Assembly (NCBI GenBank): GCA_963693365.1
Contig: CAVNZM010000007.1
Span: forward strand, 7,130,001-7,194,000
Direction: 5' to 3'
DNA length: 64,000 nucleotides
From: Amoebidium appalachense
Taxonomy: Eukaryota > Ichthyosporea
Shown here: one piece after another, positions 52,423-62,261 of the stretch
How the letters are laid out: each line of letters opens with the position of its first letter
Numbering within the stretch: position 1 is the stretch's first letter
Notes under the pieces: model-generated
What the model saw: the letters and a program-made list of their open reading frames with translations, nothing else
Database searches by the model: none
Told to the model about the DNA's origin: nothing
Translations under genes and position numbers: made by a program

Positions 52423-53623
52423 CAGCACCCACTTTGCCTCTTGCCGGATGCCAGTTGCTTGAACACTTCACTCTCGGCTGCGGCACGAACCTATCCGGAC
52501 ACACGGTCAGGTGTGAGGGATTGTATAACACTCTCGCAAAGTATCCCCCCGCCCCCTCCCCCCCCCCCCCCCCCACACACACACTCCCCCCTGAAGTGTA
52601 CACAGACGAGAATTTACCCTCAACATCCATACACATACACACACCCACCAACCCACCCAGCCACCCAGACATGCACATGCAAGTGGACACCCGCACACAC
52701 ACGTATACACACACATCTAACAACTCATGCATGTACTTACACACACACACACACACACACCTTTGGAATAGGCACGTTCCACTTTCCGGCCTTCTCCTTG
52801 CGCTTCTGCTTGATCATGTTGCTCAGCACCTTTGCCCTGCTCTGCCCCTCTCTGTCCATCAGATACGCAGGCACGGCACCCTCGGGCACAGCCTCGTCGT
52901 CCTTGTGCTTGTTGCTGCGCTCCTCGTGCATCTTGATCCTGTGTGTGTGCGTGTACGTGTGTGTGGGTGGGTGTGTACGTGTGTGTGTGCGTGTATGTGT
53001 AGGTATGTGCGCATGGTGGGGGGGGAGTAAGTGAGTTTCAGTGGAAGTGTGTGTGTGTATGTGAATGCGTATATGTGAGTGTGTGTGTGCTTGTATGTAT
53101 GTTTATTTGTGCGTGTGAAGATGCGTACGTGTAAGTTGTACGTGTGTGTGTGGGGGGGGGGGGCGTGAGTGAGTGAGTGAGCGAGTAAGCGAGCGAGTGA
53201 GTGCATGTGTGTGTTGAGGGGAGAAGGTAGCTGAATGGGTGTGGGTGAGTGTGTATGTATGTGTACGTGTGTACGTGTACGTGTGTGTGTGTGAATGTGT
53301 GTGTGCGTGTGTGTGTGTTTCGGGGGGTGGATGGGGGGGGTTGGGAAGAAAGCAGGTCCATGCCTAAACGTGTTGGTGTGGGTGTGTGCGTCTGGGTGTG
53401 TCTGTGTGTGTGTGTGTTGTGTACGCGCATGTGCATGTAAATGTAAGCATGTGCTCAAGTGTGTGACTCGTGTGAAGTGCCGTGTGTGGCTTGTGTATGC
53501 AGGGTGGTGTTGGTGGTGGGGGCGGGGGCGGGAGCAACATGACTTTGTAGTAAGGCCTATGCCCATGTGCTTAAGTGCATGTGCAGTGTTTGGGGTTGGT
53601 ATGCTCCATCTTGGTATGTGTCC

Positions 53624-53654
<31 letters not shown>

Positions 53655-53766
53655 ACGCACGCACGCCGTGCGTATGTGTGTGTGGTGTGCTGCCATGCGC
53701 AAATGTATGGGTGTGGGATGCATAGACGTATGTTTTGACGATCCCGCTGGGTCTCCAGGGCGCCCC

Positions 53767-53799
<33 letters not shown>

Positions 53800-54213
53800 A
53801 GCGTTCGTGTCTGTGATTGTTAAGGTAGTGGAAAGAGGGAAACGGGGAGAAATTTAACTGGGCACACAGAACATAAGGTACACAGACACAAAAGTGCCAA
53901 AAAAAACAGAGCAATTAAAAGCATGCAAACACAAACACACACACACATACAACACGGGGGGCAGAAGGGGAGGGGAGAGGTGGTGTGTGTGTGTGTGTGT
54001 GTGTGTGGGGGGGGGGGAGGTAGAGGGATGCACGTACGTCTTCTTCATCTGTATCTTCTCAGCATGGCGCTTCTTGTTGTATATCTTGGCCTTCAGACCG
54101 TGCAGCTTCTGCGCTTTCTCGGCCTGCTCGTGCACCTTACGTGCCTCCTTCTTGCGCCTATTTTTGGCAAGGCCGTAAGTTGCTTGTGCTATAAATAGAA
54201 AATTATATAATGC

Positions 54214-54244
<31 letters not shown>

Positions 54245-54658
54245 ACACCACACTACCCCAACCTCCCCAGTCCCCCCCCCCCCCCACCCCCTCATCCCAC
54301 TTCCTTCCCTGCACAAACAATGACGTAGGATGTGCATGCGGAAAATGGTTTGTGCACGGAGGAAGGTAAGGGAAGGCGGGGGAGCAAAGGCTATTCTTTA
54401 TCGAGTGTGCAGTGTGCACATGCGCAAGTATTGTGCGTGCGTGCATTTGTGTACTCGTGTGTGTGTGTGCGCGCGAGAGTGTGTATGGGCGCAAGCACGT
54501 CCCGAAGGGTGCGTGCGTGCATGTGTGCGGGTGTGCAAGTGTATTCGTGTATCTATTGCTGAAAGTTCTGGTAGTGGTAGTGTTGGTGGTGGTGGTGGCC
54601 CCGGGGGGGGGGGGGGGGGGGGGGGGTTCAGACACACTTCTACTACATATGCCCCCCC

Positions 54659-54689
<31 letters not shown>

Positions 54690-55393
54690 AAATACTCGTG
54701 AATGATCGCTTCTTTATCTGGGAAATGTGTAACATGGCAACACAAAACCAAACCCTCCCAACCACTCGGCTTCCCCTACCATCCCTGCCCGCACATGGGA
54801 ACAGACCGCCCGAACGATCCGTGTTCACTTAGTCCACTATGCTCCACAGCCGAGTCCAAGAATCCCCCACTCTAACCATTGACACACACACACGCAAAAG
54901 AATTCGTGCCCACCCGGAAGCGATATTCCTGACAAGTACACAAACAACAACATCACAGCCAAAAGAGCTAGCAGCCATGTGCAAATCTGCACGCGCACAC
55001 ACGTCGACTACCCAGTCTCATGCGGGAGCAGGTGCAGAAGCAAACAAACAAGATTTACACAGGTAAAGCATGCACAAGATCTTTGTACATACTCCATACC
55101 GGGACGAAATTCTCGGACACAGAAACAGGCAACGTGCACAGATTCAGAAAGGAGAAACGCTCACTTCGCAACAACCACAAACCAATACATGCAGATTCGC
55201 AAGAATGTAACAAAACGCACAGATGCCCACGGACCACCCACACCAACGCACGCATGCACACACGCACGAGCGCACGCACAAAACACACACACGTAGCACA
55301 AGTGGTCGTGCGTGCCACTTACTTTCTTTCTTCATGGTCGAAGCGTTTACCATAGCGCTTCTGCGCCAACTCAATGTACTCGTTCTGAGGCAT
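48841..55393 (-). CDS. NSA2: NSA2, 60S ribosomal subunit assembly factor
   Basis: Six minus-strand exons (55393-55323, 54157-54038, 52938-52761, 52490-52433, 50989-50754, 48960-48841) join in phases 2, 2, 0, 1, 0 to give exactly 260 residues, the usual eukaryotic NSA2 length. Recognisable blocks are [15 protein letters not shown] at the start, [81 protein letters not shown] and the end [23 protein letters not shown]2 is a nucleolar eS8-like protein needed for late pre-60S maturation and ITS2 processing. The 58-base fourth exon is short. Introns are rich in GT, CA and G runs. Intron 5 carries two MITE-like elements. The start has a good context (GCCGCCATGCC). The gene lies head-to-tail with RPS2 upstream. 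Confidence 0.97.
49258..49388. mobile_element. MITE-like element (PIF/Harbinger-type), copy 1
   Basis: GGGCGTGTTTGACAGCC at the left is matched in reverse complement by GGCGAGCCAAACACGCC at the right. TAA flanks both ends (49255-49257 and 49389-49391), the target-site length and sequence typical of PIF/Harbinger or Tourist elements. It is 131 bp long, has no coding capacity, and lies in NSA2 intron 5. Confidence 0.7.
50071..50166. mobile_element. MITE-like element, copy 2 of the same family
   Basis: The left end GGCGTGTTTGGCATG and right end GCTGCCAAACACGCCC are inverted and match copy 1. TAA follows the right end, but the left flank is imperfect (CTAT). It is about 96 bp, with AAAAGACGA repeats inside, and lies in the same NSA2 intron. 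Confidence 0.6.
50291..50568. repeat. G runs and GGA-rich tracts
   Basis: G runs at about 50300-50320, 50374-50416 and 50537-50568, with AGG/GGA repeats between, in NSA2 intron 5. Confidence 0.95.
51211..51281. repeat. T-rich tract joined to G run
   Basis: T with CTTT interruptions, T (51241-51260) then G (51261-51281), in NSA2 intron 4. Confidence 0.95.
54652..54692. repeat. C run joined directly to A run
   Basis: About 28 C then about 13 A in NSA2 intron 1. Confidence 0.95.
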
Positions 55394-57780
55394 GGCGGCG
55401 GTTGGGCTGCTTACAGCTCAGCCCTTGCTTCCTAGTTTAACTGGTATATAGTTCTAAATGCCCACACAAACCCCAGGTGGGGCTAAACCGAGAACTGCGT
55501 TGCTCACAAGAAGCCCGTGTCTTGGAATCTCCTCCAGATTTTCTCTTTCTGCTGGAATAACGGAACTAAAACGAAGTCGCTAAAAAGAGAGCAACGAAGA
55601 CCAATTTGCCGAAAATAAATGGGCTAAAGCTCCTAAACTGTAACTTATATGCTAAACAGTTAACCTCAAAACACCATGGTTTCATACGTCTAGTCCGCCC
55701 CCTTTTCCCGCCTAAAAGACAGACATGAACGTACATGTGGGTGAGCAGTGAACACAGAAGGCCTTGTGACGTTCAGGTGTACTGAATGTGGAATGGGTCA
55801 TACAAGCAAGTTTAAAAATGTTATTTAACATTGTTGATTTGTGAGAATGTTTTAAACAAAATCATATACGTTTTGATTAGTTAAAGATCATGGCACTAAT
55901 GACCTATGAAAGCACACGTGCAACGGCCGCCAGCCAAATCGCGGTGCACTGCTACCCTGTGTATATGCAAACTTTGATATGTATTTCTGTATGTTTAAAC
56001 GCTAAACTCTCCTAAACGCTATAACTTTATGACTTATATACAGATGTTAAGTATGAAATGAAAGATAAACTGCCATATACAGCTCCAAAGGCGATTTGAG
56101 TTCGTGGACACCGTGCTGGTGTTGTGCGCTTATCTCATCTTAATCACCAATCAAAACACTAAAGTTATGCCCTAATATGGCAATCCGACAAAACATCCCA
56201 CAATCAAACACAAAAACAGCTTTGGTACCGTACTTTTCGGCCGCCAGAGTGAAGGTTACGTCTTTAGGGTCAAACCTACAGACTGCAACATACGTATTAT
56301 ACGATATTACCACGATGAGGACATGCCTCACGGGCAGGCACAGAATGCCTGATTAGGCACAGATATCTTAGTGGTAACCCTCCTTCCTGGCATCAACTTG
56401 CAGCTAAAACAATCGTGATGATCCTCTCCCCGTCCACACGCTTTTTCCTATGGGACCAAAGTGAGAGTGTCCGATTGTGTACGTGTCTCGGAAATTACAA
56501 CTCAGGCAGCATCAACAGAATGCTTTTCCTCTGTTTTCCCGCCTGCTCTCAAGTGTACGTACGTACGTGGTGCCCGCCGGAATGATTGGGGCCATAAGGA
56601 TGTCCGTGGTTGCCTTTGTCGGGTGTGCACATGTGTGTGTGTGTGTTAGCAATTCTGTACCGTGTTTTGCGGGCCCGGGAATATGTTGTTTAGATCGCAA
56701 AATACTTCAGCCCCATGCAGGTTGAATGATTCTGCCTTTGCAAAACATCTTGCACGCACGGCAGAGCAACCGTTAACAAAAGTTCAATTCACTTTTTTCT
56801 TTCAAATTCTCCGATATGCGTACTCGGTGGCGTCACAATTGGGGCCATGGGGATCGGATGCCCGGGGTTGCCTTCATCTTGTACGTGCTGTTGCGTGTTC
56901 TGTTGTCTGTATATTCATATGTTTGTGTGTGTGTATGCCACGGCTCGCGTGCAAAATATTCTGCAAAAGCAGCCTGATGCCATTTTCTCTCTTTCCACGG
57001 TGCAGAATTGGAAGAATAAACGGCCCAACTAAAAATTAAAATATTCTGCTTTCGCAGAAATATAACTCTGGAGCTGTATTCTGGCCATTGAGGAGGGGGG
57101 GGGGGGGGGGTCCGTATAACGTGTATGCTGTGTGCTTCACGCGGCATTGCCTATTACGCGTATGCACATATTTCTCGCGCGTGTGTTTTTTATGCCATGC
57201 GACACCCCGTGAATGTGTGCACGTGTGTGGCATGACTCGTGGGTAGGGTTGTGAGTGTATCCATATGTAGACGTGCGTGTATTTATGTGTATCGTGATGC
57301 TCTTTTATTTTGTGTTTGCCCATGTGCATATGTCACGGACCGGTGTCTTAGTGTGTGGGGACATGCCACTGTGAGTGTCTGGGGCATGCGTACAAGTGTG
57401 TCTGTGTCACTGTCCCCTGTGGCCATGAATAGTTCGTGTGACACCGCGCGCGTGCACAATATTTCAGTGCCTCGTACAAAACATGTTTTCTTGTAATTTG
57501 TGCACGCGCGCGTGCTGGATTGCGTGTGCATGTGTGTGTGTGATTGCAGGTATAGTTGCTCCTCGATGCTTGACGGTTCTCTTGAGGGGCCAGAGCATGT
57601 AGATGTGCCTGCAGTGGGTGTACAATTTTCCTTATGAAGAGGTGTAAGACAGGCCATGCTGATAATGACGACCGGCTCGGGGAGCGGGGAGCCGGGAGGG
57701 GGGGGGGGTGGTTTGAAGGATGTTATTGAGCACAACCAAACAGCATCTGGTTATTTGCATGTGGGCCACATCGTGACTGT
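55394..57780. other. Spacer between NSA2 and RPS2
   Basis: Mostly unique, moderately AT-rich DNA that should include the NSA2 promoter and the RPS2 3' end. Two loosely similar segments (about 56590-56700 and 56840-56990) share ATTGGGGCCATRRGGAT and GGTTGCCTT. A frame of 63 codons at 56140-56331 (minus) has no recognisable feature. No gene is supported. Confidence 0.6.
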
Positions 57781-60291
57781 TTAATACTTGGAGCCCTTGC
57801 GGCCGGACTTGGCCAGGAAGTCCGTGTGCTGCTGGTAGGGGTCCTTGATGAAGTCCGTGGGCTTCCACATGTCGGGGGTCAGGTACGTGTAGGTCTTGGT
57901 GAGGGCAGCATACACGGCCTTGGCAAAGTTGCCCTTGGTGCGGGTAGACCCGGAGGCAGCGGTGTAGCAGTCCTGTGCGGAGAAGATGTGGTTTTAGCCG
58001 TACAAACATTATGAATGGTGCATGTGGATGAGCATACCGGACAATGGTGTATGCAGGGGAAAAAAGCCGTTTTGGAGGTATGGAGTCAAAATATGTACAG
58101 AATAATGAAGTATTGGGAGAAAAAAAACTTGTTTTCACCATGTGGGGTGCCAATGCAAGCCTATGTCCTATAAGGCCAGCAAGATGTGTTCTGCTCGCAT
58201 TCTTCCCCTATTGCCACACACCACACCTCCAAGACATTCCCCCCCCCCCCCCCTCCAAAAGAAAAAGCCACGAACAGGTGTCAGCAACAATCAAACGTTA
58301 CACCGGCTGAGCTCATCGATCTAGGCGCCCTCCCCCCCCCTCGACCAGGGAAAAAAGGAAAACAATTGCTTGTGAATGTGCTGAGACGGATATATGAAAT
58401 TAATCCCTCCTCACACACCCAAAGAATGTCTCCCCCCCCCCCCCCCCAGTTACCAGCAAACATACAAAGTTACGGGCATAACAGCCTTCCCCCCCCCAAA
58501 AGCACATGTATACGCACCTCCACACCGGCCAGCTGCAGCAGCTTCTTGGGGGTACCAGCAGCCACGATGCCCGTACCCTTGGGGGCGGGGATGAGGCGCA
58601 CCATGACGGAGCCGCACTTGCCCGTGACCTTGACGGGCACGGTGTGGGGCTTGCCGATCTTGTTGCCCCAGTAGCCACGGCGGATGGGAATAACGGACAG
58701 CTTGGCCAGGATGATGGCCCCACGGATGGCCGTGGCCACTTCCTTGCTGCACTTGACACCCAGACCAAGGTGGCCGTCGCTGTCACCAATCACAACAAAG
58801 GCCTTGAAGCGGGTGCGCTGACCGGCACGTGTCTGCTTCTGCACGGGCCTGTTTGCGCACACATGTCAGTTTCATCTTCGACGAGTGGTTGCCCCCCCGC
58901 CCCCCCCCCCCAAACACAATTTTTTATATCTTTTAACGACGAAATTTAAATAAATAAAAGTATTATGGACTTTTCTGACCTGAACATTGATTATATAGCA
59001 TGTCGCCCATGGTATTGCTTCTGGGATTGTAGCAGCCCCCTACCCCCCCCCCCCCACCCCACAACACTTGTCAAACCCACAAGGACCGGTCCAGCCAAGC
59101 CAAGACGTTCACTCGAACGGCTTTGAAAGGCCTAAACATAACCCCCACCCCCCTCACCCAAAAAAGTGGGAAAGATTGTTAAGCCCTCCCTCCCCCCTCC
59201 CGTCCCAAAAAAACACAGACCACCCGTCAGCCCACATAAACACATTTGCATGTGTTTAAAGGTACGTACATAATCTTGAGGACCTCATCCTTGAGCTTGG
59301 GCAGGAAGAAGTCAATGATCTGGTACTCCTTGACGGGCAGAGAGAACAGATAGATCTCCTCGAGCTTGCCGATCTTGCCCTCCTTGACCAGGCGGCCCAG
59401 CTTGGTCACGGGCACCCACTCCTTGTCACCGTCGTCCTAAATGCCACATATGAGAAGCATGTTCAAATGCTGAAAATGTCTGGTCGCAAAGAACTACATG
59501 AAAGCGCGGTGTTCAGATGGCAGCCATGTGCAGGAGTGCGCCCAAAAAACAAGCACGACACGAACGGGCTCGTCTGTCTACTTGGATATGCCCGTTTTCT
59601 GCGTTGGATGCCAACCAATCTCGCCCATGTGCCGCTCGGAAGGGAAGGAAGAGGATGTGTTTACACTGTCTCGTCATCCTGGCATCTAGTGCTGTCGGCA
59701 TACGTTCATGATCTCCAAAAAAAAAAAACGCATCAACTAACTTTGAATCCTATGCACACTAAAAAAAGTATAGCATGCAAGCCGGATTGTCTTCATAGAC
59801 GTTGTTCTACAAGCTGTTGTTGGCTGAGTCCCTGGTTTTGCTTAGCCGGGCGAGACGGACCACACCTCAGTGCAACGTCGCTGAGCAAGAATGTATACTC
59901 GTTTGTGCTATCTCACACTGTTGCGCACAAACACAACACGCAGACCGAACTGGGTTCTACTTACGGGCATCCTGAATCAACAACCCCGTGTTCCTCACGT
60001 CCTCTGATCTGAACCAAACACAGAACTGAAAGTGACGTGTAGACAGGCATGTGTAAGGCAGCATGAGGCAACATGTGCAGACAAAAACAGACCACAGGCA
60101 AACGCACACAAACACTTGCACCACAATCAGTACGTGCAAGTAAGTAAACGCTTTGAACTTCAGCACACAAGTCTCACCTTGCGACCACCACGGGGACCAC
60201 CACGGCCACGGCCACGGCCGCGCTCACCACGACCACGGCCGAAGCCCCCGCGGAAACCTCCACGCTCGCCACCGGTCTGAGTATCAGCCAT
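57781..60291 (-). CDS. RPS2: 40S ribosomal protein S2 (uS5)
   Basis: Four minus-strand exons (60291-60178, 59436-59270, 58848-58518, 57972-57781) join in phases 0, 2, 0 to give 267 residues ending in TAA. The N-terminus is the RGG-rich tail typical of eukaryotic S2 (residues about 8-37). Then come [38 protein letters not shown], the S5 RNA-binding block [56 protein letters not shown] and the C-terminal extension ending near SGRKGSKY. It is a core small-subunit protein near the mRNA entry channel. The coding sequence is GC-richer than the introns, as expected for a highly expressed gene. A CCCTGCAG just before the ATG could end a 5'UTR intron. Confidence 0.98.
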
Positions 60292-60845
60292 TGCTGCAGG
60301 GCAATAATGTTCAGAAAAAATGCACGGGTTAAAACCCCACACTCATCTATACGTGTATAAGTGTGAAATGTAATTTGACTACGTGCTGAACTGTGGGATC
60401 GGTTGGCCCACGGGATCTATCTATGAGGTCTGAGCGAAGCCGGAACTCTATCCTCCCGAATTAAATACATTTTCATTTAATTTTTCTGCAAAGTTGGCTA
60501 AGCCACATAGCGATATGCTGAAGATTGTTATGGATGGCTGTTGGATGGGTCGCTGCGCCCAGCTGTCTATCCCATACACTTCATGGAAACTCAAAAACAA
60601 CCCAGCCAGCAATAACCGTTGTAGACGGCCTCTCCGTGACCCAAAACTCTTCGGAAACTCAACGAAAAATAAGAAAAATTGCACTCTGTACAAATTTCCT
60701 ATGATTGCCTACGGATCTCTACCCATTAGCTCACTGTGATGGGATCCAGTAAGGATACATACGTGCGATTTTTCTCTACGAAGTGGAGAAAGAAGAACGT
60801 AGACTTGGACACACAGAGGCATATGTAGCCGGTCTGTGATGCAAA

Positions 60846-60920
60846 ATAGACCAATCAACGTAGAGTACGCTTGTGATTGGCTTGTTAGGCACCCATCCAC
60901 ATTCCAATCCGATAAAAGGA
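60846..60920 (+). promoter_or_regulatory. Candidate plus-strand promoter with CCAAT and TATA-like motifs
   Basis: CCAAT at 60851-60855 and 60904-60908, ATTGG at 60876-60880, and GATAAAAGG at 60911-60919 would place a start near 60940. It could serve a transcript running right. The ATTGG could alternatively serve RPS2 on the other strand, 585 bases upstream of its start. Confidence 0.3.
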
Positions 60921-60961
60921 ACGCCGGGCCGGATTGATCAGTCAGCACTGTGCACCAGGAC

Positions 60962-60992
60962 CACGGCCCTCTAGAGTTTCTAGATGGCCGTG
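60962..60992. repeat. Hairpin-forming inverted repeat
   Basis: Arms of 14 bases (CACGGCCCTCTAGA and TCTAGATGGCCGTG) pair with one mismatch around a 3-base loop (GTT). ACCAGGA occurs just outside on both sides. Confidence 0.8.
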
Positions 60993-61793
60993 ACCAGGAC
61001 GCAGCACACAGAGAATGATTTGTGAAGCAGCTTCAACAAAGGAACAGCTGGCAATGAACTTAGTAGGGCTGCAGTAGTGAGTGAATCGTGACTGAAACTG
61101 GCGCTCTACTATGTGTGTCTGCCATATGTTGATTTTTTTTTTTTCGTCTTTATTTAGCTACATGTACACATTCGTTTTACTCTGTCTTTTTTACCATCGA
61201 CATCGTTTGCAGTCCGGATCCGTCGCCATGGGCTACGTAGCGTACTACGGTAGATCAGTGGAAATCTGCAGGAGTGAACCGTTGAGAGCGAACAAATCCT
61301 AGTACCGGCACACCGCTTATGTATGCTGTTTTTACTCATGTGAGTATGCACGTGCAATTGCGTGTGTCACAGGACAGCATGCGTGCACGTGCTGCCAGCT
61401 ACCTGCCTGGACGTGTGTCTGGGTGCCTGACTATGCGCGGGTGCCTGGTAGTGTGTGCCTCAGGCTTTTCGTCATATCGACTATTTGTTGGTGCCTATAT
61501 GTCTATACGTGGTTTTGTAAAACATGAATAAGCCAACGAATTCACTGAATGTATGTGTATACGTACACGTATAATATACGAATGATATCGATAAGCCAGT
61601 GAATTCGTTGTGCACGGGGCTGTATATGTTCAGGCCACGAAGCAAGCGTGTCAACAACAACTGCCTGAGCCACACCGCTGAATTCTACACGTGCGGGGTC
61701 AACGCCAGTATTCTCCTATGATGTTGAATGAGCCCACCAACCCCTCAATTTCTGGTTGTGTAAAGTTTCACGCCATGCCATAGATTCTGTGAC

Positions 61794-62150
61794 ATGTACA
61801 AGGGTAATTACGGGAAACATTTCCCACGGAACGTACCAGTCGTTTCTACAATGCAGACAACAGTGGAACCAGGAAACTGTGCGGCATACAGCACTTATGG
61901 TCAGAGATTTATTTTTCCTATGCCGAGGCAATACACATCAGACCACGGCGTCGGTGCACAAGGCCGAACGTTGCATGACACAGGCTCTGTCAAAGTGTCA
62001 AAAGAACTGCCGGGTCGCAAATCGCACGCACCGGTGGACCGGGATAATGTGTACGATTTAGCATGCTTTGGCGGTCCGGGCCAGAGATCGCCAAGACTGC
62101 GGCCGCACCAAGTCACCCTGCCACTCGGAACAGCTGCCGGGAACCGATAA
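61794..62150 (+). CDS. Unidentified 118-codon ORF
   Basis: It opens at an ATG with context GTGACATGTAC and closes at TAA. The product is polar, rich in Gly, Arg, Pro and His, without a signal peptide or membrane span (for example QRFIFPMPRQYTSDHGV and DLACFGGPGQRSP). No family is recognised. It may be a real small protein, part of a spliced gene or chance. It lies on the strand of the upstream CCAAT/TATA-like cluster. Confidence 0.25.
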   Translation: MYKGNYGKHFPRNVPVVSTMQTTVEPGNCAAYSTYGQRFIFPMPRQYTSDHGVGAQGRTLHDTGSVKVSKELPGRKSHAPVDRDNVYDLACFGGPGQRSPRLRPHQVTLPLGTAAGNR

Positions 62151-62261
62151 AGGAGACTTGAAACGGTCACAAAAACATTAGCCGCTCAATGGTAACTTTT
62201 TCATATGGAGTGAAATATAAGGCCACAAGGAGTGAAGCATACGGCCACAGGTGGTGATTTA

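Larger units (their letters stand above)
60292..62261. other. Unique spacer between RPS2 and the pogo-like element
   Basis: This is the longest stretch almost free of simple repeats. It holds the RPS2 upstream region, the CCAAT/TATA-like cluster, a hairpin and a 118-codon ORF at 61794-62150. No other gene is evident. Confidence 0.55.

Noticed and set aside
57239-58153. Frames overlapping the RPS2 exons on both strands
   Set aside because: Shadows of the real RPS2 exons; the phase-consistent RPS2 reading explains the conserved sequence.
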